Assembly (NCBI GenBank): GCA_029933565.1
Contig: JAOZNY010000170.1
Span: forward strand, 1 to 6,537
Direction of reading: 5' to 3'
DNA from: Bacteroidales bacterium
GTDB taxonomy: Bacteria; Bacteroidota; Bacteroidia; Bacteroidales; F082
DNA length: 6,537 nucleotides
Position numbers and translations under genes: made by a program. Position 1 is the stretch's first letter, and every line of letters starts with the position of its first letter. Positions 1 to 6,391 of this stretch are shown here, piece after piece. The notes under the pieces were generated by a model, which was given only the letters and a program-made list of their open reading frames with translations, ran no database searches and was not told where the DNA came from.

Positions 1-548
1 GCAAAATCAGCAGCAGTAAAATCACGTAACTCCAAAAGACTGATAGCCAGGGCATCGCCAAGAACTAACTGAGCAGTCGTACTCGAAGTAGGTGCCAAAT
101 TATTGGGGCATGCCTCACGCTCTACGGTTGTGTCCAAAATAAAATCGGAAGATTTCGCCAAATATGATTCAATATTTCCAACCATTGCCACAAGCATATT
201 TCCACGCGCCTTTATTAATGGAACCAAGACTTTTATCTCGGGAGTATCGCCACTTTTAGAAATAGCAATTACAATATCTTCTTTTTGTATAATCCCAATA
301 TCGCCATGAATTGCATCAGCAGCATGCATAAATACTGATGGCGTTCCAGTTGAATTTAGAGTAGCCACAATCTTATTTGCAATAATTGCACTTTTACCAA
401 TCCCGGTAAAAATAACACGCCCTTCAGAATTAAAAATAGTTTTCACGATTTCAACAAAATCATCATTCACCGAATTCTTAATCATTCTTATTGAAACAAG
501 CTCATTTTCGATAGCCAATAGGGCTGAATTTCTAATTTTTTCGTTCAC
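1..548 (-). CDS. kpsF: Arabinose-5-phosphate isomerase, KpsF/GutQ/KdsD family (partial, C-terminus beyond left edge)
   Basis: Cytoplasmic isomerase converting ribulose-5-phosphate to arabinose-5-phosphate, the first step towards Kdo in LPS or capsule synthesis. Translating the complement gives 182 full codons of a SIS domain: a TGIGKS phosphosugar-binding loop (residues 48-53), STGTP (66-70), the H-x5-HGD stretch (75-83), ISKSGDTPEI (96-105), REACP (144-148, with the Glu matching E. coli KdsD Glu152) and LAPTSSTTA (151-159). The frame stays open to base 1 and ends at DFTAADF, just before the family's SHPGG motif and the usual pair of CBS domains, so the end is lost to the window edge, not to decay. 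The start is read as GTG at 548. An ATG at 550-548 is out of frame and meets TGA at once, and an in-frame TGA lies at 581-579 with no ATG between, so GTG is the best choice. Divergent from recQ. Family call very secure; KdsD versus a capsule-specific KpsF paralogue cannot be told from this fragment. Confidence 0.95.
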   Translation of the reverse strand, partial: MNEKIRNSALLAIENELVSIRMIKNSVNDDFVEIVKTIFNSEGRVIFTGIGKSAIIANKIVATLNSTGTPSVFMHAADAIHGDIGIIQKEDIVIAISKSGDTPEIKVLVPLIKARGNMLVAMVGNIESYLAKSSDFILDTTVEREACPNNLAPTSSTTAQLVLGDALAISLLELRDFTAADF

Positions 549-569
549 ATTAAAAGTTTTTAAATAAAC

Positions 570-602
570 TTGTGTTTCTCAAAAATATTATTATTATATT
601 TG
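570..602 (+). promoter_or_regulatory. Candidate Bacteroidota-type promoter for recQ
   Basis: TTG at 570-572 is followed after 22 bases by TATATTTG at 595-602, an exact match to the Bacteroidota -7 element TAnnTTTG at an accepted spacing. It would start transcription near 609 and leave a leader of about 80 bases before the recQ ATG. A second exact match, TAAATTTG at 644-651, lacks a TTG at proper distance. The region is very AT-rich, so chance matches are likely. Confidence 0.4.
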
Positions 603-669
603 TGTTAGTCGAATTAAACAAAATACAGAACTAAATAATTAATTAAATTTGTAAGAAACTAATAAATTA

Positions 670-702
670 CAAAGATAAATTTATCTGACTAATGCCTATC
701 AA
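670..702 (-). promoter_or_regulatory. Candidate Bacteroidota-type promoter for kpsF
   Basis: On the minus strand TTG (702-700) is followed after 22 bases by TATCTTTG (677-670), an exact TAnnTTTG match. It points at kpsF and would give a leader of roughly 115 bases. Its upstream element lies inside the first codons of recQ, so the two divergent transcription units would overlap. Another exact -7 match (587-580) lacks a partner TTG. Pattern match only, in AT-rich DNA. Confidence 0.3.
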
Positions 703-2905
703 CAAAAACGAAATTGAATTGAAACCAATTTTAAAGTCATTTTTTGGCTTTAGTAAATTCAAAGGAGATCAAGAGGCAATTATTAGGAATTTGCTTAAAG
801 GAAACAGCACTTTTGTAGTAATGCCCACCGGGGGAGGAAAATCAATGTGCTATCAGTTGCCAGCCATTTATAAGCCAGGCACTGCCATTGTGGTATCACC
901 ATTAATTGCCCTGATGAAAAATCAGGTTGACATGATTAGAAATTTTGGTAGTGACAATAGCATTGCACACGTAATGAATTCTTCATTGTCGAAAACTGAA
1001 ATGAATGAAGTTAGGGCCGACTTGCTTGCAGGCAAGACCAAACTACTTTATATGGCGCCCGAGTCCTTGACAAAAGAAGAAAATATCATATTCCTCCGAA
1101 ACATTGAAATTTCATTTTATGCTATTGATGAAGCACACTGTATATCGGAATGGGGACACGATTTTAGACCGGAGTACCGAAAATTACACCCCATTATTGA
1201 AGCCATCGGACATAAAGTACCAATTATTGCACTTACAGCAACTGCAACTTTAAAGGTTCAGGAAGACATACTTAAAAATCTTGAGATTTCTGATGCCGAA
1301 GTGTATAAAGCCTCCTTCGACAGAGATAACCTGTATTATGAGGTTAGACCAAAAACAAAAAATGTTGTTAAAGACATTATCAAATACATAAAAACACAAC
1401 CAAATAAATCGGGAATAATTTATTGCCTTAGCAGAAAAAAAGTTGAGGAGATTGCCGAATCGTTAGTTGTAAATGGCATTAGAGCCCTGCCTTACCATGC
1501 CGGACTCGATGCTGCAACCAGAAGAAACAATCAAGATAGATTTCTGATGGAGGATGTTGAAGTAATATGTGCTACCATAGCTTTTGGAATGGGCATAGAT
1601 AAACCCGACATTCGTTTTGTAATCCACCACGACATACCTAAAAGTATAGAAGGATATTATCAGGAAACTGGTCGTGGAGGCCGTGATGGTGGTGAAGGGA
1701 ATTGCCTTACTTTTTACAGTTACGATGATATTCAGAAACTGGAAAAGTTCATGAAGGACAAGCCTATTGCTGAACAGGAAATTGCAAAAGAACTTCTGTT
1801 TGAAACTGTTGCTTATGCAGAATCATCGGTTTGCCGCCACCGTTCGCTTTTACATTATTTTGGAGAAGCATATACAAAAGATAATTGCGGAGCATGTGAT
1901 AACTGCCTTAAACCCAGAGAAAAATTTGAAGGTCAAGAAGATATAAAATTGGTTGTTGAAGTTGTTGAAGACTTAAAACAACAGTTTAAAGCCAAATTGA
2001 TTTCTGATTTTATAGCCGGAAATAAAAGTGGTGACATAAAATCGATAAAACTTGATAAGCATGATTTATTTGCTTGCGGTTTTGATTCAAATGACAATCC
2101 AAAACATTGGATGACAATAATCAGGCAGGCACTAATAAAAAGATTCCTTGAAAAGGAAATAGAGAATTATGGTATTCTGAAAGTTACCAAACTAGGTTTG
2201 GAATATGTTGAAGAACCATTTAGCATTATGCTTGCTAAAGACCATGATTACGAAGATGATGATGATGACTCTATTATTACACGAGGTAGTGGTAGCCAAA
2301 AGAATAGTGGTAGCGACAATTCATTATTTTTAATGCTTAAAGACTTAAGAAAAGATTTATCAAAAGAGGAAAAACTACCTCCATTTGTAATTTTCCAGGA
2401 TCCATCATTGGAAGACATGGCAATTCAGTATCCTATTACCATGGATGAACTTCAACAGATAATTGGAGTAGGTGCCGGGAAAGCCAAAAAATATGGAGAG
2501 CCTTTCCTTGAGTTAATCAAGGATTATGTAGAAGACAACGATATTACCAGACCAAATGATATGGTAATAAAATCGGTAATCAACAAATCAGGTCTTAAAG
2601 TTTATATTATTAAAAGTATCGACCGTAAATTGCCGCTGCCTGATGTGGCACATGCCAAGGATTTAGATTTAAGTGGGCTTCTTTCAGAAATTGAGAGAAT
2701 TATTTCCTCTGGAACCAAAGTTGACATTGACTATTACATTGAAGAGCATGTAGATGAATATCATCAGGAAGAAATTTATGATTATTTCTCCGAGGCTGAA
2801 ACCGACTCTGTTAAAGATGCACTTGATGAACTTGGTGAGGCAGAGTTTTCGGAAGAAGAGGTAAGGCTGGTAAGAATTAAATTTATTTCGGAAGTTGGAA
2901 ATTAG
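692..2905 (+). CDS. recQ: ATP-dependent DNA helicase RecQ
   Basis: 3'-5' DNA helicase for recombination and replication-fork repair. All superfamily 2 RecQ motifs are visible in its 737 residues: GDQE at 25-28 (motif 0), Walker A MPTGGGKS at 44-51, SPLIALMKNQ (69-78), the DEAH box at 146-149 followed by the RecQ aromatic-rich loop (CISEWGHDFRP), LTATAT (181-186), the FGMGIDKP segment (298-305) and motif VI QETGRGGRDG (324-333; the second Gly replaces the more usual Ala). A zinc site uses Cys381, Cys399, Cys402 and Cys405. A winged-helix RQC region follows (about 412-515), then an acidic and Ser/Gly-rich linker (about 518-543), an HRDC domain (about 544-615) and a C-terminal extension (about 625-735), probably the helix-turn-helix extension known in long RecQ proteins. 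E. coli RecQ is about 610 residues and lacks this extension. The ATG at 692 sits a suitable distance before motif 0 and lacks a clear Shine-Dalgarno, as is common in this phylum. Its last 11 bases overlap the next gene. Confidence 0.97.
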   Translation: MPINKNEIELKPILKSFFGFSKFKGDQEAIIRNLLKGNSTFVVMPTGGGKSMCYQLPAIYKPGTAIVVSPLIALMKNQVDMIRNFGSDNSIAHVMNSSLSKTEMNEVRADLLAGKTKLLYMAPESLTKEENIIFLRNIEISFYAIDEAHCISEWGHDFRPEYRKLHPIIEAIGHKVPIIALTATATLKVQEDILKNLEISDAEVYKASFDRDNLYYEVRPKTKNVVKDIIKYIKTQPNKSGIIYCLSRKKVEEIAESLVVNGIRALPYHAGLDAATRRNNQDRFLMEDVEVICATIAFGMGIDKPDIRFVIHHDIPKSIEGYYQETGRGGRDGGEGNCLTFYSYDDIQKLEKFMKDKPIAEQEIAKELLFETVAYAESSVCRHRSLLHYFGEAYTKDNCGACDNCLKPREKFEGQEDIKLVVEVVEDLKQQFKAKLISDFIAGNKSGDIKSIKLDKHDLFACGFDSNDNPKHWMTIIRQALIKRFLEKEIENYGILKVTKLGLEYVEEPFSIMLAKDHDYEDDDDDSIITRGSGSQKNSGSDNSLFLMLKDLRKDLSKEEKLPPFVIFQDPSLEDMAIQYPITMDELQQIIGVGAGKAKKYGEPFLELIKDYVEDNDITRPNDMVIKSVINKSGLKVYIIKSIDRKLPLPDVAHAKDLDLSGLLSEIERIISSGTKVDIDYYIEEHVDEYHQEEIYDYFSEAETDSVKDALDELGEAEFSEEEVRLVRIKFISEVGN

Positions 2906-3368
2906 AAATATCATACGGTTGGCGATTCCTCTGTTGTTGTTTATGTTTTCATCATGTTATATCGAAAACAAACCTACAGTTGTTATACCCGATAACCTAT
3001 TTTCAGAAACAAAAATGATCGCTGTAATGACAGATGTTCAACTGGTTGAGGGGACGTTAAGTTATAATCGTATTAAAAGAAAAGGAAACAACAATTTCAA
3101 AGAAGATTACTATAATCAAGTGTTTCTTGAGCATAATATTACAGCAAAAGATTTAAGGGAAAACCTAAACTACTATAATTTGCAACCCGAGTTAATGCAA
3201 AAAATAATTGAAAAAGTTCTTGAAAACCTAAACCAGACACAAGGACAATTAGAAAAGAAAATTGCTGAAGAAAAAATTGCCGACTCCCTAAAACTAATCG
3301 AAGATAGGATTGACAGTTTACGAGTAGTTGACAGTCTATCAACTTATGGCAATAAAGTTATAAACTGA
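2895..3368 (+). CDS. DUF4296-type lipoprotein, function unknown
   Basis: Small predicted lipoprotein of 157 residues. The N-terminus has two arginines (4 and 8), a hydrophobic core (IPLLLFMF, 11-18) and a lipobox ending SSC, with Cys21 as the lipidated residue. The body (VIPDNLFSETKMIAVMTDVQLVEG, about 30-53) resembles the start of DUF4296 proteins, then comes a helical ITAKDLRENLNYYNLQPELMQKI segment and a charged, probably coiled-coil tail (about 100-150). After Cys21 the residues are YIENKP, without the acidic run that sends lipoproteins to the cell surface in some Bacteroidota, so a periplasm-facing anchor is likely. The start is read as TTG at 2895: the frame is blocked by TAA at 2871-2873, and the first ATG (codon 17) lies inside the signal peptide. 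It overlaps recQ by 11 bases, which suggests translational coupling. GGAAG immediately precedes the TTG, too close for a standard ribosome site. The function of DUF4296 is not known, and the family call is from memory of the motif. Confidence 0.82.
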   Translation: MEIRNIIRLAIPLLLFMFSSCYIENKPTVVIPDNLFSETKMIAVMTDVQLVEGTLSYNRIKRKGNNNFKEDYYNQVFLEHNITAKDLRENLNYYNLQPELMQKIIEKVLENLNQTQGQLEKKIAEEKIADSLKLIEDRIDSLRVVDSLSTYGNKVIN

Positions 3369-3383
3369 TAAGCACTTATTTTT
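3368..3383 (+). terminator. Weak candidate terminator after the lipoprotein gene
   Basis: ATAAG and CTTAT (3368-3372 and 3375-3379) can pair around a two-base CA, or as a four-pair stem with loop GCAC, followed directly by four more T. It begins at the last base of the lipoprotein stop codon, between two convergent genes, where a terminator is expected. The stem is short and AU-rich, so intrinsic termination would be weak. No better hairpin is visible in 3369-3418. Confidence 0.3.
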
Positions 3384-3418
3384 CCTACTCACCAATCACA
3401 TTCACAAAAAATCATTCA

Positions 3419-4429
3419 CTACTTCCTCCCACTCAAATTCTTTGGAATTCTACCCATATTTATAGTTTCAGAGCGTAAGCGATGACCAAGAATTCTTTCG
3501 ACCATTCTCCCTGCATCCAAAATCCTATCGATATCCAAATTGGTTTCTATTTCCATTTCGTCCATCATTACAACCATGTCTTCAAGTGTAACAAGTCCTA
3601 CCTCTTTTGCATCTTTATAATAATATGCGCCTGTTCCTGAAACCGGTACACCACTAACAAAGTTTGCCGGTTGTCCGCCGGTTCCTCCAAGTGTGGCTTC
3701 GTAGTTTGTCATTCCCGCTTGCAGAGCAGCCAAAACATTGGCAAGTCCCCATCCACGAGTTGTGTGCAAATGAACTATTTGTTTATGGGTTTTTCCAACT
3801 GCCTCTTGAAGCATCGAAAAATAACGGTAAATCCTGTCGGGTGAGGCAGAGCCATCGTGGTCGGCATGCTCAACATCGTTGGCACCAATATCAAACCAGC
3901 GTTTTGTAAAGTCAACAGCACTTTCCAGTTTTGTAGGCCCTTCAATAGGACAGCCCCAAATTGTTGAAACAGTTCCATTAACTTTAATGCCTGCATCGTG
4001 GGCTTTTGGAATCCACTCCTCGGCCATTTTCCAATATTCTGCCAAACTTAATCCTGAATTCTTTTCCTGGTGCGATTCGCTGGTTGAAACCATCAGCAAA
4101 ATTCTGTCGGGGCCATAGCCATCAAGTTTTGCTTGTATCGCACGCTCAATGCCACGCTCACGGATGGTGACGGCAGTAAGGCTTACATCATCAAGTTTAC
4201 CTTTTAACTTTTTGCTGTTCCTAACACCTTTCATCAAATCATCGGCATCGCTAAACTGAGGCATTCCCTTTGGATTACCAAAATTGGTAAGTTCAATGTG
4301 TTTGATTCCCGATAAAATCATCTGTTCGGCAACCCAAATCTTTGCAGGTGTAGGGACAAAAATCTCTTCGTGCTGGAAACCGTCCCTCACAGTAATGTCT
4401 CCAATTGTTACTTTTTTTGGATAATTCAT
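3419..4429 (-). CDS. HMG-CoA-lyase-like protein (DRE-TIM metallolyase) lacking the catalytic cysteine
   Basis: A 336-residue TIM-barrel protein of the HMGL/pyruvate carboxyltransferase family, probably cytoplasmic. It aligns along its length with HMG-CoA lyase: VRDGFQHE (14-21; Arg15 and Asp16 match the catalytic Arg and metal-binding Asp), HIELTNF (44-50, Glu46 conserved), a GNPKGMPQ stretch matching SPKWVPQ, VNGTVSTIWGCPIEG (150-164), and HLH (220-222) for the metal-binding His pair. It departs in the active-site loop. Where true lyases have GLGGCPYA-x-GASGN, this has GGTGGQPANF (248-257) and then PVSGTGAYYYKDA with about a dozen extra residues: Gln253 replaces the catalytic Cys, and the GASGN Asn is not evident. 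The Asp after the second His of HxHD is Thr here. Transcribed divergently from mccB, which suggests leucine degradation, but the substitutions leave open another acyl-CoA or hydroxy-acid cleavage or condensation. The ATG at 4429 is followed closely by conserved sequence; no Shine-Dalgarno is visible. Family sure, reaction unsure. Confidence 0.88.
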   Translation of the reverse strand: MNYPKKVTIGDITVRDGFQHEEIFVPTPAKIWVAEQMILSGIKHIELTNFGNPKGMPQFSDADDLMKGVRNSKKLKGKLDDVSLTAVTIRERGIERAIQAKLDGYGPDRILLMVSTSESHQEKNSGLSLAEYWKMAEEWIPKAHDAGIKVNGTVSTIWGCPIEGPTKLESAVDFTKRWFDIGANDVEHADHDGSASPDRIYRYFSMLQEAVGKTHKQIVHLHTTRGWGLANVLAALQAGMTNYEATLGGTGGQPANFVSGVPVSGTGAYYYKDAKEVGLVTLEDMVVMMDEMEIETNLDIDRILDAGRMVERILGHRLRSETINMGRIPKNLSGRK

Positions 4430-4658
4430 TTTATATATTTTTATTGATTTTTCTATTTAAAACGTTTGTGTAAAATGGTAGGCTAAGGTAGGAAAAAGAT
4501 GTTCATGTTTTTATTATAATTTAGAAATGAAAATAATAATGCTTTAGGTACAAAATTTGAACTCATCAATCTTAAATTATTGCCCAAAATTCACTAAACT
4601 TGCATGCTTCACAAAGGAGAAGAAATAATAGTACTTTATCTAACTAATATTTTAAGGT
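4430..4658. promoter_or_regulatory. Divergent intergenic region between the lyase-like gene and mccB
   Basis: This 229-base AT-rich gap must hold the start signals of both flanking genes. No full TTG/TAnnTTTG promoter was found on either strand. The nearest is TAAACTTG (4595-4602), one mismatch and no partner TTG. GGTAGG occurs twice ten bases apart (4477-4482 and 4487-4492), about one helical turn, which could be an operator half-site pair. A textbook Shine-Dalgarno, AAAGGAG (4613-4619), lies about 40 bases before the mccB start with no suitable start codon next to it. No regulator gene of the liu type is in view. Confidence 0.35.
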
Positions 4659-6266
4659 TTGTTCACACTAAAATCAAAAATAGATACTCGTTCACCTGAG
4701 TTTAAAAACAACAAAAAGGAGTTTGTAAAACTACTTGATGAATACAAAAGCCGGCTGGCAGAAAACACCAAAGGTGGTTCTGAAAGGGCAGTGGCAAAGC
4801 ATGTGGAAAGAGGTAAACTACTTGCCCGTGACCGGATTAATTTGCTTATTGATCCAAACACACCATTTTTGGAACTCTCATCACTTGCCGCCTACAACCA
4901 ATACGACAACAATTTTCCTTCGGCAGGAATAGTTACCGGAATAGGTGTTATTCATGGTCGCGAAACCGTAATTATTGCCAACGATGCAACGGTAAAGGGC
5001 GGTACTTATATGCGTTTTACCATTAAAAAACATTTGCGAGCACAGGAAATAGCCATGCAAAATCAGTTACCCTGTATTTACATGGTTGACTCGGGTGGGG
5101 CATTTCTTCCGGAACAGGACACAGTTTTTCCCGACCGCGACCATTTTGGGAGGTTTTTTTACAACCAGGCAAAAATGTCAGCTGAGGGCTTGGCGCAAAT
5201 TGCAATAGTAATGGGTTCGTGTACAGCCGGCGGCGCCTACGTTCCGGCCATGAGCGACGAAACAATCATTGTAAAAGAACAGGGAACTATTTTCCTTGGA
5301 GGTCCTCCTTTGGTGAAGGCCGCAACGGGAGAGATTGTTACAGCCGAGGAACTTGGCGGTGCCGAAGTCCACACTTCCATTTCTGGTGTAGCCGACCATT
5401 TTGCTGAAAACGACACCCACGCAATACAAATTTGCCGCAATATTTTTGAAAATCTTGGAGAGAAGGAAAAACAAAAACTTGAAATACTTGTTCCCGAAGA
5501 ACCTCTTTACAATCCCGAAGAGCTTTATGGCATTGCCCCTATCGACCTGAAAAAAATGGTTGATCCGCGCGAAATAATTATGCGCATGGTTGATGGTAGC
5601 CGTTTTCAGGAGTTTAAGGCAAAGTATGCCACAACTGTCGTAACAGGATTTGCCCACATTATGGGCTTCCCTGTGGGGATAATTGCAAACTTTGGAGTGC
5701 TGTTTTCGGAGTCGGCTCTTAAGGTTACCCATTTTATTGAACTCTGTACTTCACGGAAAATACCACTTGTATTTTTGCAGAATATTACCGGATTTATGGT
5801 GGGAAAAGATTTTGAGCGTGGTGGAATTGCCAAGGATGGAGCTAAAATGGTTCATGCTGTTTCCAATACTAATGTACCTAAGTTTACAGTTGTTTTTGGC
5901 GGTTCTTTTGGTGCCGGAAATTACGGTATGGCAGGCCGTGCTTACGACCCAAGATTACTGATGATGTGGCCCAATGCAAAAATTTCGGTTATGGGAGGCG
6001 AACAGGCGGCAACGGTACTTACTACTGTAAAAGAAGATCAGTATCGTGCCCGAGGCATTGATCCTCCGAAGGGTGAAATTGAAGAATTGAGAAGCAAAAT
6101 CATTGCAAAATACGAAAAGGAAGGCTCTGCTTATTACAGCACTTCCAGATTGTGGGATGATGGAATTATCGACCCTGTCGACACTCGCAAAATGCTTGCA
6201 ATGGGAATTGCTTCATCATTAAACAAAAAATATCCAGAACAAAAATATGGGGTTTTCCGAATGTAA
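4659..6266 (+). CDS. mccB: 3-Methylcrotonyl-CoA carboxylase, carboxyltransferase (beta) subunit
   Basis: Carboxyltransferase half of the biotin enzyme turning 3-methylcrotonyl-CoA into 3-methylglutaconyl-CoA in leucine and isovalerate breakdown. The 535 residues equal the usual LiuB/MccB length and match it end to end, from KIDTRSPEF (7-15) to the terminal YGVFRM. Landmarks: RGKLLARDRI (51-60), NDATVKGGTY (108-117), KKHLRAQEIA (123-132), DSGGAFLPEQD (144-154), the oxyanion-hole segment SCTAGGAYVPAMSDE (187-201), GPPLVKAATGE (215-225), NITGFMVG (375-382), GGSFGAGNYGM (414-424), GGEQAA (446-451) and RLWDDGIIDP (497-506). These separate it from propionyl-CoA and acetyl-CoA carboxylase beta subunits; geranyl-CoA carboxylase is a close relative not fully excluded. 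The start is TTG at 4659: TAA at 4653-4655 closes the frame, no ATG follows early, and from TTG the N-terminus aligns with Pseudomonas LiuB (recalled) without gaps. AAGG lies only one or two bases upstream. The alpha subunit, needed for activity, is not in the window and is expected downstream. Confidence 0.95.
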   Translation: MFTLKSKIDTRSPEFKNNKKEFVKLLDEYKSRLAENTKGGSERAVAKHVERGKLLARDRINLLIDPNTPFLELSSLAAYNQYDNNFPSAGIVTGIGVIHGRETVIIANDATVKGGTYMRFTIKKHLRAQEIAMQNQLPCIYMVDSGGAFLPEQDTVFPDRDHFGRFFYNQAKMSAEGLAQIAIVMGSCTAGGAYVPAMSDETIIVKEQGTIFLGGPPLVKAATGEIVTAEELGGAEVHTSISGVADHFAENDTHAIQICRNIFENLGEKEKQKLEILVPEEPLYNPEELYGIAPIDLKKMVDPREIIMRMVDGSRFQEFKAKYATTVVTGFAHIMGFPVGIIANFGVLFSESALKVTHFIELCTSRKIPLVFLQNITGFMVGKDFERGGIAKDGAKMVHAVSNTNVPKFTVVFGGSFGAGNYGMAGRAYDPRLLMMWPNAKISVMGGEQAATVLTTVKEDQYRARGIDPPKGEIEELRSKIIAKYEKEGSAYYSTSRLWDDGIIDPVDTRKMLAMGIASSLNKKYPEQKYGVFRM

Positions 6267-6288
6267 ATTTTAAAAATAATTTCCGCTT

Positions 6289-6320
6289 ACTTCCCCTCTT
6301 GAGAGGGGTTAGGGGTGTGT
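6289..6320. repeat. GC-rich palindromic intergenic repeat
   Basis: CCCCTCT at 6293-6299 pairs perfectly with AGAGGGG at 6302-6308 (in practice a six-pair stem with a TTGA loop). It is followed by a second G run, TTAGGGGTGTGT (6309-6320). It stands out as a GC-rich island in otherwise very AT-rich spacer. Short elements of this form (CCCCTC-TTGA-GAGGGG then TTAGGGG) are, from memory, scattered between genes in many Bacteroidota genomes. No T-run follows, so it is not a standard intrinsic terminator. Lying between two probably co-transcribed genes, it could protect or block the mRNA. Only one copy is in the window, so 'repeat' rests on recognition, not on copies seen. Confidence 0.55.
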
Positions 6321-6391
6321 CATAAATAAATTTAATTATTTTTCATTTTTACTTAATCTAGTTTTATAAGAAAATTAAATGAAATAATATT

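Noticed and set aside
103..309. Plus-strand open frame of 68 codons over the kpsF region.
   Set aside because: It lies antisense to a well-conserved SIS domain and its product shows no recognisable motif; it is a shadow of kpsF.
3664..3909. Plus-strand frames of about 80 codons over the lyase-like gene.
   Set aside because: Antisense to conserved HMGL residues including the HLH metal site; the products carry no family signature.
680..4648. TTTATCTGACTAAT just before the recQ start (680-693) and TTTATCTAACTAAT just before the mccB start (4635-4648), 13 of 14 bases the same.
   Set aside because: In AT-rich DNA of this length a few 13-of-14 matches are expected by chance. The two sites sit at different distances from their start codons, and no third copy was seen.
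4604..4699. 31-codon ORF ahead of and overlapping the mccB start, considered as a gene.
   Set aside because: No ribosome site before its ATG, no recognisable product, and overlap with a secure gene. Kept only as a weak leader-peptide possibility in the findings.
5178..5732. Minus-strand open frame of 184 codons inside mccB.
   Set aside because: Long, but wholly antisense to strongly conserved carboxyltransferase sequence, with a low-complexity, unfamiliar product. Several other antisense frames in mccB and the lyase gene are of the same kind.
6293..6308. The GC-rich hairpin after mccB as an intrinsic terminator.
   Set aside because: No run of T follows the stem (it is followed by TTAGGGG), so it does not fit the standard form.
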